Shown: one piece after another, positions 17,586 to 25,728 of the stretch
Position numbering within the stretch: position 1 is the stretch's first letter
Layout of the letters: each line of letters opens with the position of its first letter
Source: Gemmatimonas phototrophica
GTDB lineage: Bacteria > Gemmatimonadota > Gemmatimonadetes > Gemmatimonadales > Gemmatimonadaceae
DNA: 64,000 nt
Direction: 5' to 3'
NCBI RefSeq assembly: GCF_000695095.2
Contig: NZ_CP011454.1
Coordinates: 2,232,001 to 2,296,000, forward strand
Translations under genes and position numbers: made by a program
The notes under the pieces: generated by a model
The model's database searches: none
The model's input: the letters and a program-made list of their open reading frames with translations, nothing else
What the model was told of the DNA's origin: nothing

Positions 17586-20249
17586 GTGACGCAGTCGGTC
17601 TACTTCTTCGGGAACGGCACGGCTGACGGCACGCGGGAGATGAAAGCGGTGCTTGGTGGAAAGGGGGCGAACCTTGCCGAGATGACCAATCTCGGCGTCC
17701 CGGTGCCCCCGGGGTTTACGATTGCAGCCGATCAGTGCGTCTCGTACCTGGAGCATGGCGGCATCACGGAGGCCTTGCGTACCGAGGTGCAACACGCGCT
17801 GGTGCGGCTGGAGAGCGCCAGCGGAAAACGGTTCGGCGACGCCGGAAATCCTTTGCTGGTATCCGTGCGCTCTGGTGCAGCCGTGAGTATGCCCGGAATG
17901 ATGGAGACAATCCTGAACCTGGGATTGAATGATGTCACCGTGGAAGGATTGGCGGCCGCCAGTGGCAATCCGCGCTTCGCGTACGATTCGTATCGACGCT
18001 TTTTACAGATGTATGCAGACGTCGTCTTGGGTGTCAGCATTCATCGCTTCGAGCAGCTGCTGAGCACCAAGCGATTGACCAATGGCGTCTCGACAGATGC
18101 CGAGCTGAGCGCCGACGCCCTGCGATCGCTGGTCCATGAGTACCAGCAACTGGTGCGCTCCGTGACGGGAGCGGACTTTCCCATGGATCCTCAGGTGCAG
18201 TTGTGGGGCGCCATTGAGGCCGTCTGGAAGTCATGGACGCTCAAGAAGGCGATCGACTATCGCAAGGTCAATGGTATTCCACACACGCTTGGTACCGGCG
18301 TAAACATCGTCTCCATGGTGTTTGGCAACATGGGCGATGATTCCGGCACCGGTGTGGCCTTCACGCGTGATCCGAGTACCGGTGAACATCGGTTCTACGG
18401 TGAATTTCTCGTGAACGCGCAGGGTGAAGATGTTGTGGCGGGTATCCGGACACCGCTTCACATCGACGAAATGGCGCAACGCCTGCCAGGTGCATACGAG
18501 CAGTTGCTCGATACGCAGGCGCGATTGGAACGGCACTTTCGTGACATGCAGGACATCGAGTTTACCGTGGAACGTGGCACGCTGTATCTGCTGCAGACGC
18601 GGACCGGTAAACGCACCACAGCGGCGGCACTGCAGATTGCCCTCGACATGGTGACCGAAGGGTTGATTTCGCAGCGGGAAGCGGTGCTGCGACTGCAGCC
18701 CAACCAGCTTGATCAACTCCTGCATCGTGTCATCGCCACGACCTCGCAGTCCACGCCGATCGCCGTAGGGCTGCCGGCCAGCCCCGGAGCAGCCAGCGGG
18801 ATTGTCGTGTTCGATCCCGACGTGGCTGAACGGCGTCACCAGCAGGGTGAGCAAGTCATTCTGGTGCGCGAGGAAACCACCCCGGAGGATTTCCACGGCA
18901 TTGTCGCAGCGCGCGCGGTCCTTACCGCACGCGGCGGGATGACCAGCCATGCCGCCGTCGTGGCACGCGGCATGGGAAAGTGCGCCATCGTGGGGTGCAC
19001 CGCGGTGGAAATTCTTCCCGATCAGCGCAGCATGCGCATCGGTGATGCGGTGATTGCCGAAGGGGATTGGCTGACGCTCGACGGCGGCACGGGACGCGTC
19101 TTTGCCGGTGACCTGCCAACGCAGCCGAGTGAGGTGATGCGTGTCATCAATGGGCAGCAGGCGGAGAGCGATGCGCCCACCTATCAGGGATTCGCCAAGC
19201 TGATGGGATGGGCCGACAGTCACCGACGCCTCCGGGTGCGTGCCAATGCGGATACACCTCGTGATGCCCGCATGGCGCGCAACTTCGGAGCCGAAGGGAT
19301 CGGCCTCTGTCGCACCGAACATATGTTTTTTGAGGGCGATCGGATCACGGCCATGCGTGAGATGATCGTCGCCCGCGACGAGGGTGGTCGCCGCCGCGCT
19401 CTGGAAAAACTACTTCCCATGCAGCGGGCGGATTTTGAGGGAATTTTTCAGGCGATGGATGGCTATCCGGTCACCATCCGCCTGCTCGATCCGCCGCTGC
19501 ATGAGTTCCTGCCGCATGGAGGCGAGGAGAGTTCACTCCTGGCGGCGTCGCTGCATCTCTCCCGACAGGAGCTGTCGCGCATTGTGTCGTCGTTGCGCGA
19601 AACGAATCCCATGTTGGGACATCGCGGATGCCGACTCGGCATCGTGTACCCCGAAATCACCGAGATGCAGGCGCGCGCCATCTTTGAGGCCGCGGTACGC
19701 GCGTATCGTCGGGGGATTGATGTGCACCCCGAGATCATGGTACCCCTGATCTCTGATGTCACCGAGTTCCGCCATCAGCGTGCAATCATCGAACGCGCGG
19801 CCGACCAGGTCATGGGGGTGATGGGCGAGCGCGTTCCCTATCTCATCGGCACCATGATCGAATTGCCGCGGGCAGCCCTCACGGCCGATGAGATTGCTGC
19901 GGAGGCCGACTTCTTTTCGTTCGGTACGAACGATCTCACGCAGACCACGTTCGGCTTGAGTCGTGATGATGCTGGTCGGTTTCTGCCGCAATATGTTGAG
20001 CGTGGCATCTATCCCGATGATCCGTTTCAGGTGCTCGACACCAAGGGCGTTGGAAAGTTGGTAAGATGGGCGGTCCGTGATGGACGTGAGGCGAAGCCGG
20101 GCCTGAAGGTTGGCATCTGCGGAGAGCATGGTGGAGAACCGCGTAGTGTGGCCTTCTGCCACTCGGTGGGTCTCGACTACGTGTCCTGCTCACCCTACCG
20201 GGTACCTGTAGCCCGACTGGCGGCCGCGCACGCGTCGCTGGCGGATTGA
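17586..20249 (+). CDS. ppdK: pyruvate, phosphate dikinase
   Basis: Interconverts pyruvate, ATP and phosphate with PEP, AMP and PPi. 887 residues from GTG 17586, preceded by GGGAG; the frame is open upstream but only inside purF. The N-terminal ATP-grasp domain begins YFFGNGTADG and has GGKGANLAEM. The swivelling domain carries the phosphorylated His455 in GGMTSHAAVVARGMGK, the same number as in the Clostridium symbiosum enzyme. The C-terminal PEP domain has the catalytic CGEHGGEP. It follows purF after 37 bp and ends the plus-strand run at a strong hairpin. Confidence 0.97.
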   Translation: MTQSVYFFGNGTADGTREMKAVLGGKGANLAEMTNLGVPVPPGFTIAADQCVSYLEHGGITEALRTEVQHALVRLESASGKRFGDAGNPLLVSVRSGAAVSMPGMMETILNLGLNDVTVEGLAAASGNPRFAYDSYRRFLQMYADVVLGVSIHRFEQLLSTKRLTNGVSTDAELSADALRSLVHEYQQLVRSVTGADFPMDPQVQLWGAIEAVWKSWTLKKAIDYRKVNGIPHTLGTGVNIVSMVFGNMGDDSGTGVAFTRDPSTGEHRFYGEFLVNAQGEDVVAGIRTPLHIDEMAQRLPGAYEQLLDTQARLERHFRDMQDIEFTVERGTLYLLQTRTGKRTTAAALQIALDMVTEGLISQREAVLRLQPNQLDQLLHRVIATTSQSTPIAVGLPASPGAASGIVVFDPDVAERRHQQGEQVILVREETTPEDFHGIVAARAVLTARGGMTSHAAVVARGMGKCAIVGCTAVEILPDQRSMRIGDAVIAEGDWLTLDGGTGRVFAGDLPTQPSEVMRVINGQQAESDAPTYQGFAKLMGWADSHRRLRVRANADTPRDARMARNFGAEGIGLCRTEHMFFEGDRITAMREMIVARDEGGRRRALEKLLPMQRADFEGIFQAMDGYPVTIRLLDPPLHEFLPHGGEESSLLAASLHLSRQELSRIVSSLRETNPMLGHRGCRLGIVYPEITEMQARAIFEAAVRAYRRGIDVHPEIMVPLISDVTEFRHQRAIIERAADQVMGVMGERVPYLIGTMIELPRAALTADEIAAEADFFSFGTNDLTQTTFGLSRDDAGRFLPQYVERGIYPDDPFQVLDTKGVGKLVRWAVRDGREAKPGLKVGICGEHGGEPRSVAFCHSVGLDYVSCSPYRVPVARLAAAHASLAD

Positions 20250-20258
20250 GGGGGCGAA

Positions 20259-20284
20259 CCCCATCGCCCACTCTGGCGATGGGG
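20259..20284 (+). terminator. hairpin after ppdK
   Basis: CCCCATCGCC (20259-20268) pairs perfectly with GGCGATGGGG (20275-20284) around a six-base loop, ten bases after the ppdK stop. There is no T-run, so it may be a weak intrinsic terminator or an RNA 3'-end stabiliser. Confidence 0.55.
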
Positions 20285-20309
20285 CTGACCAGCGGATAAC
20301 GTGGCACCC

Positions 20310-20885
20310 ATGACCTGCCATCGTAATCTCTGGTTGTCCGTGGCCGTTGCCACGGCCGTGACCGTCGCCGGTGCGCCCGCCCATGCGCAAGCACCGGCCC
20401 CCGTCCCCGCCAAAGCCGTGTCGGCACGTCCGGCTGATGTCGCGTCGCTCGACGCCATTCTCGCGGCGCTGTACGATGTGATTTCCGGCCCGGCCGGCCA
20501 GCAGCGGGATTGGGATCGGTTCCGTTCGCTGTTCGCTCCAGGCGCGCGACTGATTCCAACGGGTGGCCCCGCCGGACAACCCGCTCGGGCCACGGTGCTG
20601 ACGCCGGATGAATACGTCCTGCGAGCCGCCCCTGGTCTGGAGCGCGATGGCTTCTTTGAGCGGGAAATCGGTCGCAGTGTGGATACCTTCGGCCGGATTA
20701 CCCAGGTATTCAGTGCCTACGATTCCAAACGACTCCCGACCGATGCCGCTCCCTTTCAACGCGGCATCAACAGCATTCAACTGTTGAACGACGGTACCCG
20801 TTGGTGGGTGATGACGGTGTACTGGGATGCCGAGCGCGCCGACAACCCGATTCCCGCGCGGTACCTGAAGCCATCCGGACGCTGA
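20310..20885 (+). CDS. secreted NTF2-like (SnoaL-type) protein of unknown function
   Basis: About 191 residues. Residues 1-27 are a cleavable signal peptide ending AHAQ. The rest has the pattern of a compact alpha+beta cone fold: helices DAILAALYDVISGPAGQQRDW, WDRFRSLFAPGARLIP, then strands, with VFSAYDSK and INSIQLLNDGTRWWVMTVYWD. This resembles NTF2/SnoaL-like proteins (DUF4440 type), by eye only. No catalytic residues can be assigned. The GTG at 20301 is an alternative start; ATG 20310 is preferred because GATAAC ends nine bases before it, matching other leaderless starts here. Function not known. Confidence 0.75.
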   Translation: MTCHRNLWLSVAVATAVTVAGAPAHAQAPAPVPAKAVSARPADVASLDAILAALYDVISGPAGQQRDWDRFRSLFAPGARLIPTGGPAGQPARATVLTPDEYVLRAAPGLERDGFFEREIGRSVDTFGRITQVFSAYDSKRLPTDAAPFQRGINSIQLLNDGTRWWVMTVYWDAERADNPIPARYLKPSGR

Positions 20886-20915
20886 CACGCGACACCTCTC
20901 ACCGCACCAATCCCC

Positions 20916-22205
20916 ATGTTATCTCCTGCCGCGCGTATCGCCGTCATCGGGGCCGGTCCGTCGGGGATTACGGCCGTCAAGCACCTCCGTGAGGCGGGAT
21001 TTGACCACGTCGTCTGCTTTGACCGGAATGATGCCGTGGGAGGAAACTGGCTCTATCGTCCCGACTCCTCCCACTCCAGCGTCTTTGAAACCACACACAT
21101 CATCAGTTCGAAGACGCTCTCGTCGTACCATGCGTATCCCATGCCGGCGTCGTATCCCGACTATCCGTCGCACGCGCAGTTAGCCGCCTATTTTCAAGGT
21201 TACGCGGACCGGTTCGATGTGACGCGTCATGTCACGTTTGGCGTCGAGGTACGGCAGGCGGTGCCCCTCCCCGGCGATCGGTGGCGGCTGGAGATTGCGG
21301 AGCATGGTGTGGCACGCACCGAGGAGTTTGATGCCCTGGTGGTAGCCAATGGGCACCATTGGAAACCTCGAATGCCTGCCTACCCTGGACAATTCACCGG
21401 GGAACTGCTGCACTCACACGACTACAAGCGGGCCGCACCATTTGCAGGACGTCGGGTGCTGGTCATCGGAGGCGGAAACTCCGCCTGTGATGTGGCCGTC
21501 GAAACGTCGCGAGTGTCGGCCGCGACTCACATTTCGTGGCGGCGCGGCTATTACATCGTTCCGAAGTTCATCTTCGGCCAGCCCGGCGACGTCATCAACG
21601 CTCGCTCACTCTGGCTTCCGCGCGCCATCAAGACGCGAGTCAACGAGTGGCTGTTACGCCTTGTTCAAGGTAGGAATCGGGAGTACGGCTTGCCCGATCC
21701 GTCCTACCGGTTTGGGGCAACGCACCCCACCATCAACTCCGAACTGTTTTACGCCATTCGCCACGGGCATATCACTCCGCGGCGCGACATCGCACGCTAC
21801 GACGGTTCAACGGTGCACTTCGTTGACGGATCGCAGGGCGACTACGATGTGATCATTGCGTGTACCGGCTATTGGATTGCGCACCCGTTTTTTTCACCGG
21901 ATGTCCTCGACTACTCCACTGGCGCAGTACCGCTCTATCTGCGAATGCTGCCGGCACAGTATCGCACGCTTTCGTTCATCGGCTTGTTCCAACCACTCGG
22001 ATGCATCTGGCCCGCGGCCGAGTTGCAGAGCGAATTGTTGGCCCGGTATCTGCGCGGACAATGGACGCCGCCAGGAGACCTGACATCGTTGATTCAGCGG
22101 GAGATTCGCTCTCCCGATTTCGAACAGCTCGATACCCCTCGTCATACCATCACGGTGGACTATCACGCGTTTCGCGGTCGCCTGCTGTCGCAACTGGGGC
22201 GCTGA
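20916..22205 (+). CDS. flavin-containing monooxygenase
   Basis: FAD/NADPH monooxygenase of the class B family, oxidising soft nucleophiles (N or S); substrate unknown. 429 residues. Visible: FAD-binding GAGPSG near residue 12, the FMO identifying segment FTGELLHSHDY (about 161-171), the NADPH-binding GGGNSACD (about 184) and the downstream ACTGYW (about 312). Length is like the short bacterial FMOs. It follows the NTF2-like gene by 30 bp and ends at a bidirectional terminator. Confidence 0.93.
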   Translation: MLSPAARIAVIGAGPSGITAVKHLREAGFDHVVCFDRNDAVGGNWLYRPDSSHSSVFETTHIISSKTLSSYHAYPMPASYPDYPSHAQLAAYFQGYADRFDVTRHVTFGVEVRQAVPLPGDRWRLEIAEHGVARTEEFDALVVANGHHWKPRMPAYPGQFTGELLHSHDYKRAAPFAGRRVLVIGGGNSACDVAVETSRVSAATHISWRRGYYIVPKFIFGQPGDVINARSLWLPRAIKTRVNEWLLRLVQGRNREYGLPDPSYRFGATHPTINSELFYAIRHGHITPRRDIARYDGSTVHFVDGSQGDYDVIIACTGYWIAHPFFSPDVLDYSTGAVPLYLRMLPAQYRTLSFIGLFQPLGCIWPAAELQSELLARYLRGQWTPPGDLTSLIQREIRSPDFEQLDTPRHTITVDYHAFRGRLLSQLGR

Positions 22206-22233
22206 CCACGACTCAGCGGCCGCCGCATGCGCC

Positions 22234-22275
22234 AAAAAGGCCGGTGCCCCCGAGACGGGAGGCACCGGCCTTTTT
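22234..22275. terminator. bidirectional intrinsic terminator
   Basis: AAAAAGGCCGGTGCC (22234-22248) and GGCACCGGCCTTTTT (22261-22275) form a perfect 15-bp inverted repeat. Read as plus it ends in TTTTT for the monooxygenase; read as minus it ends in TTTTT for tmRNA. It separates the convergent units. Confidence 0.9.
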
Positions 22276-22288
22276 CTGTCGCTGCTAG

Positions 22289-22643
22289 TGGAGGTGAGGG
22301 GAATCGAACCCCTGTCCGAGACTAGATCGACCCCAGCTTCTACGTGCGTATTCCATTGATTGAGGTCTCCCTTGGCTGGCCAATGGAAAGCCCACCTCGG
22401 GACAAGCGTTCTAGAGTTTCGCCTTTTGACGGAACGCGCACCGAAAGACTAGCCCAGATTTGCGATACTCACGTGCCGCCCCGGGCGGGCTGCCGCGTGA
22501 GCACTGCTACGTAACCCGAAGGTTAGGCAGCGAGCGCGAGGTTGTTGTTCGCGATTGGAATTTTCCCGAGTGTTTTACCAGGTGCTCGAGGACCTGGGCA
22601 CGCTACCAGAGCTTCACCAACCCCGTCGAAGCCAGTCACCCCC
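22289..22643 (-). ncRNA. ssrA: transfer-messenger RNA
   Basis: About 355 nt. The 5' end (22643) starts GGGGGTGACTGGCTTCGACG and the 3' end finishes GGGGTTCGATTCCCC...CACCTCCA; the two pair as a seven-base acceptor stem with one G-U. CCA is not encoded. The resume frame runs from GCG at 22552 to TAA at 22523 and encodes the tag A-N-N-N-L-A-L-A-A, nine residues ending in the LAA proteolysis signal. It rescues stalled ribosomes with SmpB. Transcribed from the same strand as dusB, and terminated by the bidirectional hairpin at 22234-22275. Confidence 0.95.
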
Positions 22644-22733
22644 GGTTCGAACGGTCCTGCCACAACCCACCGCTTTGTACACTACACGACCACCGGGGGT
22701 TCCGGCAACAGCGGCGCCCCTTTGACGTTCAGG

Positions 22734-23795
22734 TCAGGCCGCTTCGCAGGTCATCGACGAAACATCCGGATCGTCCGACTTGAGCCCACGGGCGACGTAC
22801 TCGGCATAGAACGTGAGGTAGTTCGAAAAGATGGCTTCCACCTCGGCGAAATCACGGACCTGATGCAGCTTGGCGCGCAGATCGGCGGAGTTGGGCAGCC
22901 CCTTCACGTACCAGCCGAGGTGCTTCCGAAACTCAATCGCCGCGCCAATGGGATCGACCTCGTAATCCTGTACCATGCGGGCATGATCAAGCGCCACGGC
23001 GAACCGCTCATTGACGCCAGGGGTTGCCGGCAGCGGCTCGCCGTTGATGAGTGCGCGAGTCTGCCGGAAGATCCACGGCTGGCCGTACGAGCCACGCCCG
23101 ATCATCAGGCCATCCGCCTTGGTATGGTCGAGCATCCGCTTGGCGTCTTCGGCGGTCTTGATATCGCCGTTGCCTAGCACCGGGATATCCAACGCCTCAG
23201 CCACTTTTGCGATCTCGTCCCAATTGGCCTGCCCCGTGTACATCTGCGTCCGTGTACGGGCATGGAGTGCAAAGACCCGGGCCCCGGCATCCTGCATGCG
23301 CAAGGCAATTCCGACCGGGTCTCTCATCTCTTCGTTCCACCCGCTGCGGGTCTTTACCGTGACCGGCAAATGCGTCGCCTTCGACACCGCACGAATGATC
23401 TCCTGCACCAGATCCAAGTCCTTCAGGCAGCCAGAGCCACCGTTGCGGCGGACCACCTTTTTTACCGGACAACCGAAGTTGATATCGACGAAGTCCGGCA
23501 TGAAAAGATCGGTGACCATGGCCGCTGCATCGGCCATCGCTGCTGGGTCCGCCCCGAAGATCTGCACCCCGATAGGATGTTCGTCGGCATTGAAGCGCAA
23601 CTTGCTGATCGTGGCTTCGTTTTCCCGCCGGATTCCCTCTGCCGACAAAAACTCGGTCACCACGACGTCGGCGCCGTGTCCGTGGCACAAACGGCGAAAT
23701 GGCGATTCCGAAACGCCAGCCATGGGCGCCAGGTACAATGGCGTCTGGTGGGGCACCTTGAAAGGAAAGGTCTTGCGCGACAATGACTTGGACAT
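22734..23795 (-). CDS. dusB: tRNA-dihydrouridine synthase (DusB type)
   Basis: FMN enzyme that reduces uridines in tRNA D-loops. 353 residues from ATG 23795. Visible: PLYLAPMAGVSESPFRRL (N-terminal FMN site), GVQIFGADP, DINFGCPVKKV with its Cys, RSGWNEE, ALHARTRTQMYTG, VLGNGDI and MIGRGSYGQPWIF. These match DusB/NifR3. The frame is open to 23831, but the ATG at 23795 lies seven bases after a -10 hexamer, so the shorter start is chosen. It is divergent from the PTS IIA gene, and tmRNA lies just downstream. Confidence 0.95.
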   Translation of the reverse strand: MSKSLSRKTFPFKVPHQTPLYLAPMAGVSESPFRRLCHGHGADVVVTEFLSAEGIRRENEATISKLRFNADEHPIGVQIFGADPAAMADAAAMVTDLFMPDFVDINFGCPVKKVVRRNGGSGCLKDLDLVQEIIRAVSKATHLPVTVKTRSGWNEEMRDPVGIALRMQDAGARVFALHARTRTQMYTGQANWDEIAKVAEALDIPVLGNGDIKTAEDAKRMLDHTKADGLMIGRGSYGQPWIFRQTRALINGEPLPATPGVNERFAVALDHARMVQDYEVDPIGAAIEFRKHLGWYVKGLPNSADLRAKLHQVRDFAEVEAIFSNYLTFYAEYVARGLKSDDPDVSSMTCEAA

Positions 23796-23802
23796 GTACT
23801 GG

Positions 23803-23831
23803 AAGCTAGCGCGCCCGGCCGACCTGAGCAA
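23803..23831 (-). promoter_or_regulatory. dusB promoter, leaderless type
   Basis: On the minus strand: TTGCTC (23831-23826), 17-bp spacer, TAGCTT (23808-23803), then seven bases to the dusB ATG at 23795. The same TAGCTT hexamer is used at truA, hisS and the acyl-CoA carboxylase. Confidence 0.55.
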
Positions 23832-23840
23832 CGCGACCGT

Positions 23841-23868
23841 TTGACTCCGGGCGTTGGGCGGTTAGGAT
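23841..23868 (+). promoter_or_regulatory. promoter of the PTS IIA gene, leaderless type
   Basis: TTGACT (23841-23846), 16-bp spacer, TAGGAT (23863-23868), then eight bases to the ATG at 23877. No ribosome site. The back-to-back dusB promoter lies immediately upstream. Confidence 0.55.
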
Positions 23869-23876
23869 ACAGGGCT

Positions 23877-24329
23877 ATGGAACTTCGCGAGTTTTTTTCA
23901 GAAGAGGCCGTCCAGCTTGAGCTTCAGGGCACCAGCAAGGACGAAATTCTCAAGGAACTGATCGGGCTGCTCAAGCTCGACGAAAAGTCCGAGGGCATGC
24001 TGTTCAAGATGCTCAAGCGGCGAGAGAATCTTGGGTCCACGGGCATTGGTCGTGGAATCGCGATTCCGCATTGTCGCTCCCTTGTCGTCAACCGTCTTCG
24101 CGTGGCGTTCGGGCGCAAGAAGGACGGGGTGGATTTCAAGGCCATCGACGACAAACCGGTCAATTTCTTCTTCCTGATCGTTGCGCCGCCGCTGGAGGTC
24201 TCCAATCAATACCTCCCGGTGCTCGGAAAGATCGCGCAGTTCAGCAAGGAAGGTGATGTGCCTGGTCGTCTGCTTGAGATTACCTCACCCGCCGAATTCA
24301 TGGCCCTGCTGGAAGAGAAGCGCGTCTAG
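23877..24329 (+). CDS. PTS IIA-like protein (PtsN family)
   Basis: 150 residues, a stand-alone mannitol/fructose-class IIA domain. The phosphorylated histidine is His65 in GIGRGIAIPHCRS. Other family features: FSEEAVQLELQGTSKDEIL, VAFGRKKDGVDFKAIDDKPVNFFFLIVAP. PtsN proteins regulate nitrogen or potassium metabolism rather than carry sugar; this is inference, as no EI, HPr or rpoN gene is in the window. The start at 23877 lacks a ribosome site but sits eight bases after a -10 element. Confidence 0.9.
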   Translation: MELREFFSEEAVQLELQGTSKDEILKELIGLLKLDEKSEGMLFKMLKRRENLGSTGIGRGIAIPHCRSLVVNRLRVAFGRKKDGVDFKAIDDKPVNFFFLIVAPPLEVSNQYLPVLGKIAQFSKEGDVPGRLLEITSPAEFMALLEEKRV

Positions 24330-24353
24330 TTTCTCTTCGCGCTCGACCACATG

Positions 24354-25709
24354 TCAGTGGTCGATGCGCACGCGGGTCAGGGTATCCTGCAGTCGCGAGT
24401 ACACGCGAACGCTTTGCAGGAGTGCAGCCGTGGCCAGTCCGGCCACGAGTCCCATCCACAGCCCGCGCTCTCTGAGCGCGGTGTGGAAACCGAGGTAGTA
24501 TCCCAGCGGGATCCCGACGCCCCAGAACGCCACCATGTGCAGCACGGCGGGCACGCGGGTATCGCCCGTCCCCCGCAACACCCCGCTGGTGACGGCCTGC
24601 AGGCCGTCGAAGACCTGAAACCACCCGGCCAGGGGGATCAATGTCACCGCCACGGCGACCGTGGCGGTCTCGCCGGTGTACAGGGACGTCAGCCACTCCG
24701 GCGCGAGAATGAAGACCAGTGCGCTGACGCACATGAATCCCACGCCGCACACGATGGCGGCAATGGCATCTCGTCGTGCGGCTACCATATCGCCGCGTCC
24801 AATGGCGCGACCAATCACGGCGGCAGCGGCGCCGGAAATGCCAAGTGGGACCATGAAGGTGAGGGCCGCCATGTTGAGGGCAATCTCATGGCCAGCAAGG
24901 GACGCGGTACCCATCCAACCCATGAAGAGTGCCGTCAGCCCAAAGGCAAAGCCTTCAAAGAACCACTGAATCCCTATCGGCACCCCAATGCGCAGCATCC
25001 GCGACATTGGAGCCCACAGGAATGATTCCGGTCGCCACGGCAGCACCATTTCCCGAAGCAGCGACCATGCCGTGACGGCCAGAACGAGCGCCATGATCCA
25101 CGTGGAAATGGCGGTGGCATACCCAGCGCCTTCTACCCCCAGCGCTGGTGCCCCACCGTGCCCGAAGATCAGCAACCAATTGGCGGCCGCATTCACCAGG
25201 TTGGCGATGAACGCGGCGATGAGAATCGGCCGCACAGGTCCCATGGCCTGCAGGGTCTGTCGCATCACGGTAAAGGCAAAAAACGGAATGGTGCCGAGTA
25301 AGCGACGACGTGCGTACACCGCCGTCTCCTGGACCACCTCCGCCGGTTGATTGAGCGCACTGAGCAACCACTCGCCGGGAAGCAACGCGGCCATGACCAC
25401 GACGGAGACAAGCGCCGATAGCAGCAGGCCACGCTGCACCCCACGCGCCGCCCCCTCGCGATCTCCTGCCCCTATCGCCTGTGACACCACGGGATCGAGT
25501 GCGAAGAGCAGACCAATACCGAACACACTGACATTGAAAAAGTAAAAATTGCCCAAGGCCACTGCGGCGATCGCCGCGCCGCCAAGCTTGCCCACCATGA
25601 GCGTATCTACCACACCCATGGCCTGCACACCAAGATTGATAAGGACTACCGGCGAAGCGACCTGCACCATGTCCCGCAGATCGCCCCGCCACCCTCTATC
25701 CTGCGTCAC
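24354..25709 (-). CDS. MATE family efflux transporter
   Basis: Cation-coupled drug or metabolite exporter, inner membrane. About 451 residues with twelve hydrophobic segments, in two bundles that start near PVVLINLGVQAMGVVDTLMVG and IGVPIGIQWFFEGFAFGLTALF. The first carries the typical DTLMVGKLG and LDPVVSQAIGAGDR motifs. The start is uncertain: TTG 25724, GTG 25709 or ATG 25670. It is the last gene of the minus-strand run and lies just after the amidohydrolase gene. Convergent with the PTS IIA gene, with only a 24-bp gap and no hairpin. Confidence 0.92.
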   Translation of the reverse strand: MTQDRGWRGDLRDMVQVASPVVLINLGVQAMGVVDTLMVGKLGGAAIAAVALGNFYFFNVSVFGIGLLFALDPVVSQAIGAGDREGAARGVQRGLLLSALVSVVVMAALLPGEWLLSALNQPAEVVQETAVYARRRLLGTIPFFAFTVMRQTLQAMGPVRPILIAAFIANLVNAAANWLLIFGHGGAPALGVEGAGYATAISTWIMALVLAVTAWSLLREMVLPWRPESFLWAPMSRMLRIGVPIGIQWFFEGFAFGLTALFMGWMGTASLAGHEIALNMAALTFMVPLGISGAAAAVIGRAIGRGDMVAARRDAIAAIVCGVGFMCVSALVFILAPEWLTSLYTGETATVAVAVTLIPLAGWFQVFDGLQAVTSGVLRGTGDTRVPAVLHMVAFWGVGIPLGYYLGFHTALRERGLWMGLVAGLATAALLQSVRVYSRLQDTLTRVRIDH

Positions 25710-25728
25710 ACCGCCAGCGCGCAACGGA

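Noticed and set aside
22644-22733. tmRNA promoter
   Set aside because: TACAAA occurs on the minus strand in the upstream 90 bp, but no matching -35 at a proper distance is convincing, so no promoter is annotated.
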